Assembly: GCA_900317155.1 (NCBI GenBank)
Contig: ONFO01000005.1
Location: forward strand, 1 to 64,000
Reading direction: 5' to 3'
Source: an uncultured Bacteroidales bacterium
GTDB lineage: Bacteria; Bacteroidota; Bacteroidia; Bacteroidales; F082
Length of the DNA stretch: 64,000 nt
This document shows positions 25,666 through 33,818 of the stretch, in pieces. Positions within the stretch are counted from its first letter, which is position 1; each line of letters starts with the position of its first letter. Both the position numbers and the translations under genes were made by a program. Under the pieces are notes generated by a model that saw nothing but the letters and a program-made list of their open reading frames with translations, was not told the DNA's origin and ran no database searches.

Positions 25666-25750
25666 GGCATCCAAGACCTTTCTATTACAGGATAAGAAGG
25701 ATGCCTGCCAGCCTCCGGCCACATGAAGAGGCTATCTACAGCTGGTTCTG
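25666..25750. repeat. Interspersed repeat, copy A
   Basis: About 85 bp with ggcatcc...ggatgcc inverted ends over 40 bp, then cagcctccggcc and aagaggctat. A second copy in the same orientation is at 28220-28305; each lies just upstream of an island promoter. Confidence 0.8.
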
Positions 25751-25766
25751 TTGTCGAGTCTTGGAA

Positions 25767-26948
25767 TTATTCGTCTACTGCAATTCCAGCTTCTCCAAAA
25801 CCTTCGCCATCATCCAAGCAATTCACCTCTATTTGTGGATAATAGCGCTTAAGAGCATAAAGCAAAGGCTCACTCATATTACTCTCGGCATGAAATAAAA
25901 GGTTATTAGCAGCCGCACGTCTCATTTTCGTGATGTTGCCCTCATAATAGGACGAACCGACCAACTTCTTGAAAAGGATGTCGAAAGGCACGTACATCCC
26001 ACCCAGACCATCATCAGGAACGCCGTACTTTTCGGCCAAAACCCACATGTCATGTTCCACTTTGTCGAGTTCGGCAGGATCTCCTCGAAGAGAATAATCA
26101 CTCTCAACGACCTCCCATTCAACATCGCTTCCTTCATTGGGATCGTAATCATCCCATCCTGCAAGGTCGTATAGTTCTTTTGCCTGTTTTTTGTCGATGA
26201 AGACGCCATGCTCCTCGTTGCCGTAAGCATAATGGTGAGCCAAGTACAAGGCTGCATCTTTATCGCCTTTTTGAACCATTTCCCAAAGACGGTCAATGTT
26301 GTTCAAGGCATCAGTAGCAGGCACATCGCCTCGTTCGCTGAGCTCTTGAAGGATAGGTAGGATGTCGTCATTAGAAAAGCCAGGCGAGCCTTTCGATTCG
26401 TACCAAAAAGCATTCAGGTCTTCGGTATTGGCTTCTTTTGCCCCATTGCAGATTTGTTTAAGGATTTCTTTTTCTTCGGCGGCGGGTTCTGCAACCAACA
26501 ATTCTCGGCGCTCCACAGACACTTTTTCGCCAGTGTCTTCGTTTTCAAAATCTTGCATCCAGAAACGGTATCTCTTTCTTTGAAGTTCGGCGAATTGCTC
26601 AACAAGATTGTGGATTTGTTCTTTTACGGCTTCTTCCAAACACTGCCGCATCACCGAAACAGCGTCCTTTTTGAAGCCAATATTGCTTTCGAAGTCGTAG
26701 GTCATTGCGGCCTTTTTCACACCTTCGATACCGATGGGAATCAGTTCTTCCAGCTTCAGTCCGCGATTCTGATATTGTGCGGCCAAGGCAGCCACAAACC
26801 TCATGTTCGATTGGCTCAGCTGTTCCATCTCGTCGCATTCAAAGCCTTTTTCACGAATGGCTTTGAGCAGTTCCAATTCCTGGTCTGCACTCAATAGAGG
26901 TGCGTGGCCAATCTCTTGTAGGAATTTGTCTAAGTTTTCAATTTTCAT
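25767..26948 (-). CDS. Degenerate sigma-70-like protein with a Sel1-like segment
   Basis: 393 residues. Residues 5-35 (DKFLQEIGHAPLLSADQELELLKAI) match sigma region 1.2, and 47-115 (NMRFVAALAAQYQNRGLKLEELIPIGIEGVKKAAMTYDFE) match regions 2.1-2.2, the RNA-polymerase clamp contact. The following IGFKKDAVSVMRQCLEEAV aligns with regions 2.3-2.4, but the usual TYAxWWIRQAI is degraded, and regions 3 and 4 are missing. Residues about 235-275 (DAALYLAHHYAYGNEEHG...KKQAKELYDLAG) look like one Sel1 repeat. It may bind polymerase without choosing standard promoters. It lies between two copies of the 74-residue gene. Function is not known. Confidence 0.65.
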   Translation of the reverse strand: MKIENLDKFLQEIGHAPLLSADQELELLKAIREKGFECDEMEQLSQSNMRFVAALAAQYQNRGLKLEELIPIGIEGVKKAAMTYDFESNIGFKKDAVSVMRQCLEEAVKEQIHNLVEQFAELQRKRYRFWMQDFENEDTGEKVSVERRELLVAEPAAEEKEILKQICNGAKEANTEDLNAFWYESKGSPGFSNDDILPILQELSERGDVPATDALNNIDRLWEMVQKGDKDAALYLAHHYAYGNEEHGVFIDKKQAKELYDLAGWDDYDPNEGSDVEWEVVESDYSLRGDPAELDKVEHDMWVLAEKYGVPDDGLGGMYVPFDILFKKLVGSSYYEGNITKMRRAAANNLLFHAESNMSEPLLYALKRYYPQIEVNCLDDGEGFGEAGIAVDE

Positions 26949-27067
26949 GGTTTTTCAGTTTTATCATTGTTTTTGAAAAGTTGATTATTGATGCGTTCCA
27001 AAGGGCGTTGTTTTAATTATCTATAGAAAGGTTTATACAATCTTTAAACCTCAGACGAAACAAAAAC

Positions 27068-27292
27068 TCAGGCAGCAAGAGCCAAAGGCTCCTGCTGCTG
27101 GACTTTGGTGAGGTGGTTGGTCTTGATGAAGTCCTTGATGAACTTTTCCAGTTCTTTGGGTTTGAGGCCAAAGAGTGTGATGATGTAGAGTCCGTTCTCT
27201 TCTGTACTGGTGTTGTAGATCTTGTTTTTCTTGATGAAACGACGGATTTGGGTGAATTGCTTTTCTGAGGAGGTTTTGATGGTGGTGTTCAT
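27068..27292 (-). CDS. Small unknown protein, copy 2 of a duplicated gene
   Basis: 74 residues, starts MNTTIKTSSEKQFTQIRRF; five differences from the copy at 25358-25582. The DNA match continues into the leader (about 70 bases), but here the promoter is more worn (TTATTTTA in place of TATATTATG). Neighbours: sigma-like gene downstream, leucine-rich-repeat gene upstream, all on the minus strand. Family not recognised. Confidence 0.8.
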   Translation of the reverse strand: MNTTIKTSSEKQFTQIRRFIKKNKIYNTSTEENGLYIITLFGLKPKELEKFIKDFIKTNHLTKVQQQEPLALAA

Positions 27293-27382
27293 AAGGATGT
27301 TGTTTTAAGGGGTTAGGCCTTAAAATAATTCTTTTTTGCCGAAAATTTAAAGATTGGGGCAAAAATATTTTTCAAAACAGTA

Positions 27383-28078
27383 TTATTCAAACTCTTGAAT
27401 CGTCTCAAAACCGCACCATGGCTCGGCTTTTTCGAAGGCTTGGCAGCTGCCCTTTGGCACAAAGAGCCGGTCGTTCCAATTTGCGGGCCAGCCCGTCGAC
27501 TCGTCGTCGAGCATCTCCACCTGGCATTGGGTAGGGTCGGTGAAATGGACATAAATGTTCCGTCCTTCGTATGGGCCGTCGTCGAAGGCCATGCCAAGTT
27601 TGCGCAATGAGGCCGGCAGATGAACCTCTATGAGGCTGGTGCATTCGTCGAAAGCCCCACTGCCGATCTCGATGATCGAGTTGGGGATGACGACTTTGGT
27701 CAGGTTGGCGCAGGCGCAGAAGGCATCCTTGCCGATTTTTTTCACCGAATCAGGGATGACGATTTCTTCCAACTCATCGCAGCAACAGTATGCCTCCTCG
27801 CCGATTTCCGTCACCATGTCTGGGATGGCTTCGCCTGCGATGCCATGCACCAGCACATTGCCTTCGATGATCATCTCTTTGGCTTCTTCAGCAACTGCAT
27901 CCCAGTGTGCCATCATGGCTTCGAAATCGGCATGGGCCTTAGCTGCACGTTGTCTCTTAATCTGTCTTATCTTGGGCCAAACAAACGGCAATATGAAAGG
28001 CCAGAAAAGGACACGCCAAACACTCCATTTTTCAGAGGATTCACTGCCGTATTTTGCATCGAAATAGTTCCTGGCCAT
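27383..28078 (-). CDS. Membrane-associated leucine-rich-repeat (LRR_5/BspA-like) protein, start uncertain
   Basis: 231 residues from the ATG at 28078. The C-terminal 130 residues carry LRR_5 repeats of 23 residues (EEIVIPDSVKKIGKDAFCACANL, then TKVVIPNSIIEIGSGAF). Before them lie a charged helix and a hydrophobic stretch (VLFWPFILPFVW). The frame stays open upstream and encodes another membrane segment (LFALIIAAYIIGGVFIVLW) directly before this ATG, so the true start may lie between 28080 and 28150 with a rare start codon, or the end may have been damaged. Start codons further upstream lie before the promoter at 28161-28193 and within a dispersed repeat, and are rejected. Confidence 0.65.
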   Translation of the reverse strand: MARNYFDAKYGSESSEKWSVWRVLFWPFILPFVWPKIRQIKRQRAAKAHADFEAMMAHWDAVAEEAKEMIIEGNVLVHGIAGEAIPDMVTEIGEEAYCCCDELEEIVIPDSVKKIGKDAFCACANLTKVVIPNSIIEIGSGAFDECTSLIEVHLPASLRKLGMAFDDGPYEGRNIYVHFTDPTQCQVEMLDDESTGWPANWNDRLFVPKGSCQAFEKAEPWCGFETIQEFE

Positions 28079-28160
28079 CCAAAGGACGATAAAGACGCCG
28101 CCGATGATATAGGCGGCAATAATAAGGGCAAAAAGATGATGCTGTTTTAGTTGAAAACAG

Positions 28161-28193
28161 CATAATATAATACGATTTGTCCGAAAATTTGTA
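28161..28193 (-). promoter_or_regulatory. Island-type promoter before the LRR membrane gene
   Basis: TATATTATG with an upstream CGGACAAAT spacer of the island type; the -33 TTTG is replaced by TACA. Confidence 0.5.
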
Positions 28194-28219
28194 AATCGGG
28201 GTAGAAAAAGTTTAATAAT

Positions 28220-28305
28220 GGCATCCCAAGACCTTTCTATTACAGGATAAGAAGGATGCCAGCCAGCCTCCGGCCTCTTAAAGAGGCTATCCACAGTTGG
28301 TTCTA
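28220..28305. repeat. Interspersed repeat, copy B
   Basis: About 85 bp nearly the same as 25666-25750, with inverted ggcatcc/ggatgcc ends and an additional gcctctt-aa-agaggc hairpin (28273-28287). Confidence 0.8.
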
Positions 28306-28353
28306 TGACTGTTTTCATATACACCATTTATGGCAATAAAGCCACCAAATGTT

Positions 28354-28486
28354 TTATATCCAATCAGCAAAAGGATGGACAACTTCTTCTATTTTGAAAC
28401 AATAGAAAACGTCTTCCTCTGCCTGCTCGTTTACATACTGTTTGATTTTCGCCCTCAACCCAATACTTGATTTCTGCGTAAGTCAT
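28354..28486 (-). pseudogene. Small frameshifted gene of unknown family
   Basis: ATG at 28486 begins MTYAEIKYWVE, then the sensible reading moves to the next frame: KIKQYVNEQAEEDVFYCFKIEEVVHPFADWI, ending TAA at 28354. In the original frame the protein ends in Arg/Cys-rich nonsense. The joined product would be about 43 residues, acidic and soluble. It has an island-type promoter at 28536-28568. It is either a recent frameshift or a sequencing error. Confidence 0.55.
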
Positions 28487-28535
28487 AGATTTAGCGTTTT
28501 TTTTGTTAATGCTTATTGTTGTTTATTAGTTACTA

Positions 28536-28568
28536 CATAATATAGACATTTTGGGCGGAAATTTCAAA
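28536..28568 (-). promoter_or_regulatory. Island-type promoter
   Basis: Minus strand: TTTG, AAATTTCCGCCCAAAATGTC, TATATTATG; spacing 20. Confidence 0.7.
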
Positions 28569-28585
28569 TTTTGAGGGACTTTTCT

Positions 28586-29047
28586 TTAATACGGCAATTC
28601 TAACATGGCAATCTCAAACTCTTCTTCCATCCATGCCGGGATATCCTCAACAGCGCAATTCTTGTCGGTCACACAAATGAAACTGATAACAGGTTTGGCT
28701 TCATATTCGACAAGGCTGACACAGTAACGATGGATTTTCTCATCGTAGGCCAAAGGTCCACCCAAGTATTCATAGAAGTCAACATCAGAGTGATGATAAT
28801 CAACAATTACGTCATTCAACGAAACCTCAAGTTTGTTGTTAACCCTAATAAAAGCATAATAACTAGGATCACTGTTGATACAGTAGTCGTGATAGGTTTC
28901 TTGTAACAAATCATTTATGTAGTTGTAATCGTCACCATTTTTAGTCAATAGCAGAAGCGGTTTCTGCCAAGCAACCTTCTTGGAAACACCCTCTTCGACT
29001 TTCTTCAGCAATTCTTTTTCACAAATAATTCCTACTTTTGTATTCAT
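28586..29047 (-). CDS. Unknown soluble protein
   Basis: 153 residues, acidic, no signal peptide or membrane segment; starts MNTKVGIICEKELLKKVEEG. It has the alternating beta/alpha look of a compact globular domain. I recognise no family. It follows the PD-(D/E)XK gene by 67 bases and has, in the leader, the same AAAAACCTCGCGA element as the LRR gene at 31099-32109. Confidence 0.75.
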   Translation of the reverse strand: MNTKVGIICEKELLKKVEEGVSKKVAWQKPLLLLTKNGDDYNYINDLLQETYHDYCINSDPSYYAFIRVNNKLEVSLNDVIVDYHHSDVDFYEYLGGPLAYDEKIHRYCVSLVEYEAKPVISFICVTDKNCAVEDIPAWMEEEFEIAMLELPY

Positions 29048-29062
29048 ATCATTATACGATTC

Positions 29063-29084
29063 ACCTTTACATCGCGAGGTTTTT
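29063..29084 (-). promoter_or_regulatory. Shared leader element CCTCGCGA, copy 1
   Basis: Minus strand AAAAACCTCGCGATGTAAAGGT, 15 bases before the start. The same element precedes the LRR gene at 32126-32149. Role unknown. Confidence 0.5.
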
Positions 29085-29114
29085 GAAGATTTATATTATA
29101 ATCAATTAATCGAA

Positions 29115-30836
29115 TTAATCGACAGCAACAACATTAAGAATCCCGGGGAACAGCTTCGCATCTTCCACCTTCTTGACAAAATGTCCAAGACCATCTTTAC
29201 GCCACATTTTCAAGAAAATTACTGGACCATCTTTGGTCTGAATGTCATATTTCCCCTTGAAATCAATATCCCAGTTACTGGTTGGCTTGCTTTTATCCCC
29301 TTTTTCACCATCGTAAATGCATTCATCCTTTGGATAAAAAAGATACTTGTACCACTTCCCATTTGCGTAATATGGACTGTATGATAGAGGAAATGTCTTT
29401 CTCAAATCTTGTAATGTCACAGCATTGTTTTTCAGTTCCACCCACTTCTTCACGATGTATAAAACCGTTTCTGCTTTCCCGAGGGGCTTATTGTTCAAAA
29501 TCTTATCGTTATAATAAACATTGTATTTTGTAGTGTCTCGTTTTGAAACTTCTTTCAAAAGAGCTTCCACCTTAATTCTTTCTTTATAGTCCATCCCGTT
29601 TATGACCGCAGTCAGAAGTCTCCTATTCTCATCCCAGAACGAGGACAAAAGCTCTAAACAATTATCATCAACACCTAACGAAACCACTACTACTTCAATT
29701 CCATAGTCTTTGGCAATCTCTTGTATTTTGGAAAAATAAGTTCCCTTTTTCCATCGACCATTGACTATATTTTTATGTTGTACACCTTGTTTAACCAAAA
29801 GGGAAAGCACCTCGTCTTTAGGTTGATGGTCATAATATGTATCCCCGATCTTCCAAAGATTTGTTTCGGCTGCTGCAATGGCGGCATCAGCCAAAAGAGG
29901 CCGGTATTGGTCCCAAATATCAAAAAGTTCTTTCGAATGTTCTTTGCCGATGGCAATACTTGGACGCATAACCTTTCCGTCAAGACTGGGGTACATCAAT
30001 TGGTTTAGAAATTCTTCAAGGAAGAAGCGGTTACGGGAAGACAATGACGAAGAAGAAAGCATAGGCAGAAGGATGCCGTCAACAACATCCTGATAACTAA
30101 TCTGAATATAGTGATTATCTATGCCTGCATCGGCACTGAGCTCATTGGGGGTCAAGTACACGTACAATTGTAAAGTATCCCAACCATCAAATGACTGGAA
30201 ATCGACAATAGAAGAAAACTTTGTGCCAAGATAGTAACGCGTAGTCTGCGTAGCATCGTCATAAGAAGGAATCCCCGTAGTTTTCTTTTCCTTCTTACCA
30301 CCTTCTATCGAATCTATTTTGTTCTCGATAATAATTTGAAGCTTTTTGGCCGTAATTTCCGGAGAGTTGATTCCACATTCGATGAACAAATCGATACTAT
30401 CTTTGCATTTGGCCGCTATTTTTTCCATCTCAATGTTTCCCAATTCTCCTTTACAGTTTGGGATGCCATTTACAATGCTTTGAGCCAAAACACTGACAGG
30501 CTTCTCTGTTTCAACCTTTATGGATTCAATGGACAACTTCCGTGTCACTATACACCTTTTTACATCGGCATCGTCAAGGATTGATTGAGTGAACTCTTTC
30601 TGTTCTTCACTTCGAAGAACTAAAACGTCAAGCAGGAAAGCAAGCGGGCTACAATTGTCTGTGTCTGCACCGTTTTCCGAAAACAACCATTTCAGAAATG
30701 CACTATATGTGGTTTCGCTTCTTTCTTTCGAGATAATTTCGAAAAACGAGGCTTTGTTGAACTTTTCGCGCAAAGATACTACACTTTTATCGCTATTGAA
30801 AGCGATGATTTGGCTTAGGTAAGAATTGTAATCCAT
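29115..30836 (-). CDS. PD-(D/E)XK nuclease-superfamily protein, A
   Basis: 573 residues, no signal peptide. After an N-terminal helical part (FFEIISKERSETTYSAFLKWLF), the nuclease core is visible near 150-215: DSIDLFIECG, then LQIIIENKI (the ExK half) and a QTTRYYLG helix, the usual order in PD-(D/E)XK proteins of defence regions. The remaining 350 residues are not recognised. A second protein of the same general plan is at 44592-46445. The deleted DUF2779 gene with its promoter lies directly upstream and may now provide the leader of this gene. Confidence 0.7.
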   Translation of the reverse strand: MDYNSYLSQIIAFNSDKSVVSLREKFNKASFFEIISKERSETTYSAFLKWLFSENGADTDNCSPLAFLLDVLVLRSEEQKEFTQSILDDADVKRCIVTRKLSIESIKVETEKPVSVLAQSIVNGIPNCKGELGNIEMEKIAAKCKDSIDLFIECGINSPEITAKKLQIIIENKIDSIEGGKKEKKTTGIPSYDDATQTTRYYLGTKFSSIVDFQSFDGWDTLQLYVYLTPNELSADAGIDNHYIQISYQDVVDGILLPMLSSSSLSSRNRFFLEEFLNQLMYPSLDGKVMRPSIAIGKEHSKELFDIWDQYRPLLADAAIAAAETNLWKIGDTYYDHQPKDEVLSLLVKQGVQHKNIVNGRWKKGTYFSKIQEIAKDYGIEVVVVSLGVDDNCLELLSSFWDENRRLLTAVINGMDYKERIKVEALLKEVSKRDTTKYNVYYNDKILNNKPLGKAETVLYIVKKWVELKNNAVTLQDLRKTFPLSYSPYYANGKWYKYLFYPKDECIYDGEKGDKSKPTSNWDIDFKGKYDIQTKDGPVIFLKMWRKDGLGHFVKKVEDAKLFPGILNVVAVD

Positions 30837-30860
30837 ATTGATTAGAATTAAATGATAGGT

Positions 30861-31046
30861 TATTATTCGATTTCCAGGATATTATAACTTTTCCCAAACC
30901 TTCACCATGGCCCAAGTGCCATGCTCGCAATAGCGGAGCAGGGCTTCGCGGCTGGCTTTGCTTCATTTGATCTGTACACCTTCAGCCGAATAGTCTTAGA
31001 ACATTGGTAGAAGACCGTGTAACAAGATTTGGAAATCCCTTTCATA
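30861..31046 (-). pseudogene. Deletion remnant of a second DUF2779 nuclease gene
   Basis: The first 30 codons (MKGISKSCYTVFYQCSKTIRLKVYRSNEAK) match the start of the intact gene at 32183-33712 (MKGLSKSRYTAFCQCPKNLWLKVYKPEEAK). They are joined directly to about 75 bases matching that gene's 3' end (ttcccaaaccttcaccat...gcgagcagggcttcgcgg region). About 1.3 kb is missing. The fusion stops at 30903. Its promoter (31067-31098) is intact. Confidence 0.85.
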
Positions 31047-31066
31047 TCGTTTGTGGTTTTCAATGC

Positions 31067-31098
31067 AAAAATAGAAACTTTTTGTCGAAAATTCAGAA
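31067..31098 (-). promoter_or_regulatory. Island-type promoter, now before a pseudogene and the PD-(D/E)XK gene
   Basis: Minus strand: TCTG (for TTTG), AATTTTCGACAAAAAGTTTC, TATTTTTG, spacing 20. It abuts the stop of the LRR gene. Confidence 0.65.
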
Positions 31099-32109
31099 TT
31101 ATTTCTTCCTCGGTTCTCCGCCATTATCCTCAGTCAACTCCACAATGAGGCTGTGCAGCTCTTCGGGGAGGCGCTCCTTGTAGTAGTCTGCCTTCTTGGG
31201 AGGAACATAGATGGTTTTCAGGGCGGTGCATCCATCAAAGGCACTCTCTTCGATCTCCTTCACCGAATCGGGAATAGCGATGCTTGTCAGGCCTGTGCAA
31301 CCATAAAAGGCTCCTGCTTCAATCTTTGTCACCGTGTCAGGAATTATTGTGTTTTTGCATCCTAGACACAATATGTAGCCTTTAGCATCTCGTTGAATGA
31401 GGGCATTGCAACCGTCGTCTGAAGGAAGATACAATACATTTCCCTCAGCAACAACAATACGGCTCAGTTCCGGACAGCCACCGAAAGCAAATTCTCTAAT
31501 CTCCGATACTGATTTGGAGATAACGATGCTTGTCAAGCCTATACAGCTATAGAAGGCCTTTTCTCCAATCACCGACACCGGACTGGGGATGACAATGCTA
31601 TTTAGCCCTATGCAGTCTTCAAAGGCGTTTTCCCAAATATCCGTCACGGAGTCGGGGATAATGATGCTTGTCAGACCCGTGCATCCTTTGAAAGCCCCTG
31701 TTCTAATCTGAGTTACCGAATCAGGAATGACGACACTTGTCAGACCCGTGCAACCAAAGAAGACATGTTCGTAAATCGTCGTCACTGAGTTGGGAATAAC
31801 GATGTTTGTCAGACCTGTGCAACCTTCAAAGGCGCTTTCTCCAATCGTTCTCACAGAATTAGGGATGACGATGCTTGCCAGACTCGTGCAATCTTTGAAG
31901 ACACGTTCTTCAATCATCGTCACCGAGTTGGGGATAATGACGCTTGTCAGGCCCGTGCAACCTTCAAAGGCGGATTCTCCAATCCTCATCACGGATTCGG
32001 GGATAATGACACTCGTCAAATCAGTGCGGCCTTCGAAAGCAGGGAATCCAACTGTCGTTTTTCCTTTCGGAATGATTCCAACACCGTTTTTCACTTTATA
32101 ATTTGCCAT
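31099..32109 (-). CDS. Leucine-rich-repeat (LRR_5/BspA-like) protein without export signal
   Basis: 336 residues, almost entirely LRR_5 repeats of 23 residues with the form GAFxGCTGLTSIxIPDSVTxI (about a dozen). BspA-like proteins are usually surface adhesins, but this one begins MANYKVKNGVGIIPKGKTTVG with no signal peptide and has no T9SS tail, so it should be cytosolic. One repeat pair is interrupted by VVAEGNVLYLPSDDGCNALIQRDAKGY, a common variant. It carries the CCTCGCGA leader element and follows the DUF2779 gene by 73 bases. A sensing or binding role in the island is possible. Confidence 0.85.
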   Translation of the reverse strand: MANYKVKNGVGIIPKGKTTVGFPAFEGRTDLTSVIIPESVMRIGESAFEGCTGLTSVIIPNSVTMIEERVFKDCTSLASIVIPNSVRTIGESAFEGCTGLTNIVIPNSVTTIYEHVFFGCTGLTSVVIPDSVTQIRTGAFKGCTGLTSIIIPDSVTDIWENAFEDCIGLNSIVIPSPVSVIGEKAFYSCIGLTSIVISKSVSEIREFAFGGCPELSRIVVAEGNVLYLPSDDGCNALIQRDAKGYILCLGCKNTIIPDTVTKIEAGAFYGCTGLTSIAIPDSVKEIEESAFDGCTALKTIYVPPKKADYYKERLPEELHSLIVELTEDNGGEPRKK

Positions 32110-32125
32110 AGGTTAGCTAGCGATT

Positions 32126-32149
32126 ACCTTTTTACGTCGCGAGGTTTTT
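32126..32149 (-). promoter_or_regulatory. Shared leader element CCTCGCGA, copy 2
   Basis: Minus strand AAAAACCTCGCGACGTAAAAAGGT, just before the LRR gene; matches 29063-29084. Confidence 0.5.
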
Positions 32150-32182
32150 ATGGATTATCACTATATTAAATTCTTATTCTGA

Positions 32183-33712
32183 TTATTTCGCCACAACTTC
32201 CAATCTCTCCCAAACCTTCACCATAGCCCAAGTGTCAAGCTCGCAATAGCGGAGCAGGGCTTCGCGGGCGGTCTGTGCCTCATCGGGTTGCATGTGTTGG
32301 ATTTTTGGGAAAATGGTCATCGCGTCGCCGCCGTTTTGGACACCGCCAGTAAGGTTGTGGTAATCGAGGCTTGGGTCATCGGGGAACAATGCCGGCAGTA
32401 CGCTCTTGATGCTGAACGAGCCACCCATGGCGGGAACATAATAATCTCCTGCACGGAATGGATCGATGAGGTCAACGATGTGTTTTTCGATATTCAGCAG
32501 ATGTTGGTTTAGGTCAGGATACAGCGCAGCCAGTTCCTTGATTCGACCGCACTCGAAGCCTTTGTTGTAGGCCAAGGTGCAGACGTTCATCGGAATGTCC
32601 TTGCAAAGCTGCTCGGCTACGACGCGACGCGGGTCAGTGCCGTCGCTGGGTGCCAGAAACTCCTTGTGTTGGTAGGGTGCTGTGGCACTCTCCTTGATGT
32701 GGAGCGAGTACTGGAAGGTAATCTGTTGGTATGGCTTCTGTCCGTCAAATTGGGGAATGGCTTGCTGTAGGGTCTCAAAGTCAAGGAAATAGAGCGGATA
32801 GTTTAGGTTGGATAGAAACTCGCGGATGCCAACAACATTGATGTGTTCCTTCTTATTCAGCGTATACTCCACTTGCATCTGCTGCTTGTCGCTCAGCTTC
32901 TCCTTGCGCAATGCATCAAAATCAATGCGTCCGGCATGATAGTGCTCCAGCTTTTTTGAGAAGTTCATACGATACAGGTCGAAGACGGTAGGCTCGTCCT
33001 GTGGCACACCATGCTGACGTTTGCAGTAGTCAAAGAAAGCGCATGTGTATGGTTTCATGCAGTGTTCGGAAAGGTCGTAGTCAGGCTCGTCCTTCATGCC
33101 CAAGATCTTCAAGGCTTGGCTGCTCTGTGCTGGCACTTTCAGGTATTCGTTCTCGACCAAGTCGTGCATGTCGATGATGACAAACAGGCTCTTGATATCC
33201 AACTCGCCATGCCTTACATAGCTGCTGTTGAGGCACACCAAATAAGTATTGACGACCTTGACACCACATTGGGTAAGCACCCACTTCTGATAGGCAATGT
33301 CGGGCGCATATTTCTCCAACTTCGTTTCTTCGCCGTCACACTCCGGGAAACTGCTGCTCTTCACCTCGTAAATGTCCCAACTATCGCCGTTGCGACGCAG
33401 GATGTCGACGGCGCAGTAGTGGCCTTCGAGGGCGAAAGACGCTTCGCAGATGTTGTCAACGCCTTGTTCCATGTACTGTTGCGTCAATTCGCACATCTTG
33501 TCCAAGTCGAGGCTGCCTTCGGCATTATGGGTGGTCACTTCTTGGTAGGGACCGAAGAGTTGCATGGCGAGGTCGCCCACCTCGTTGCCTTGCTCGAAGC
33601 GGGCTTGCAGTGCCGGGTCGTCTTTGGCTTCTTCGGGTTTATACACTTTCAGCCAGAGGTTCTTGGGACATTGGCAGAAAGCGGTGTAGCGGGATTTGGA
33701 GAGTCCTTTCAT
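32183..33712 (-). CDS. DUF2779 protein: RecB/Cas4-like plus RNase H-like nuclease
   Basis: 509 residues from the ATG at 33712; an ATG at 33736 lies in the promoter and is rejected. The opening MKGLSKSRYTAFCQCPKNLWLKVYKPEEA is the Cys-containing start of RecB/Cas4-type nucleases, and WDIYEVKSSS near 125 is the ExK half of the PD-(D/E)XK site. The C-terminal half has LYFLDFETLQQAIP (DxE of a DEDD-type exonuclease) with later NKGFE and YCELDTWAM segments. It should be a cytosolic nuclease; the substrate is unknown. A deleted copy lies at 30861-31046. Confidence 0.82.
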   Translation of the reverse strand: MKGLSKSRYTAFCQCPKNLWLKVYKPEEAKDDPALQARFEQGNEVGDLAMQLFGPYQEVTTHNAEGSLDLDKMCELTQQYMEQGVDNICEASFALEGHYCAVDILRRNGDSWDIYEVKSSSFPECDGEETKLEKYAPDIAYQKWVLTQCGVKVVNTYLVCLNSSYVRHGELDIKSLFVIIDMHDLVENEYLKVPAQSSQALKILGMKDEPDYDLSEHCMKPYTCAFFDYCKRQHGVPQDEPTVFDLYRMNFSKKLEHYHAGRIDFDALRKEKLSDKQQMQVEYTLNKKEHINVVGIREFLSNLNYPLYFLDFETLQQAIPQFDGQKPYQQITFQYSLHIKESATAPYQHKEFLAPSDGTDPRRVVAEQLCKDIPMNVCTLAYNKGFECGRIKELAALYPDLNQHLLNIEKHIVDLIDPFRAGDYYVPAMGGSFSIKSVLPALFPDDPSLDYHNLTGGVQNGGDAMTIFPKIQHMQPDEAQTAREALLRYCELDTWAMVKVWERLEVVAK

Positions 33713-33733
33713 GTCATTTGTGGTTTTCAACTG

Positions 33734-33765
33734 CAAAGATAAAACTATTTTGAAGAAAATTCAAA
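33734..33765 (-). promoter_or_regulatory. Island-type promoter of the DUF2779 gene
   Basis: Minus strand: TTTG, AATTTTCTTCAAAATAGTTT, TATCTTTG, spacing 20. It decides for the ATG at 33712. Confidence 0.7.
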
Positions 33766-33818
33766 AAAAGTGGTGCAAGCCATGAAAAACCCGCGCCACT
33801 CAATCCGTCATCGTCAGA

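Noticed and set aside
28079-28327. Coding extension MVYMKTVIEPTV... for the LRR membrane gene
   Set aside because: It is read through a dispersed repeat and lies upstream of the promoter; only the part just before 28078 may be real.
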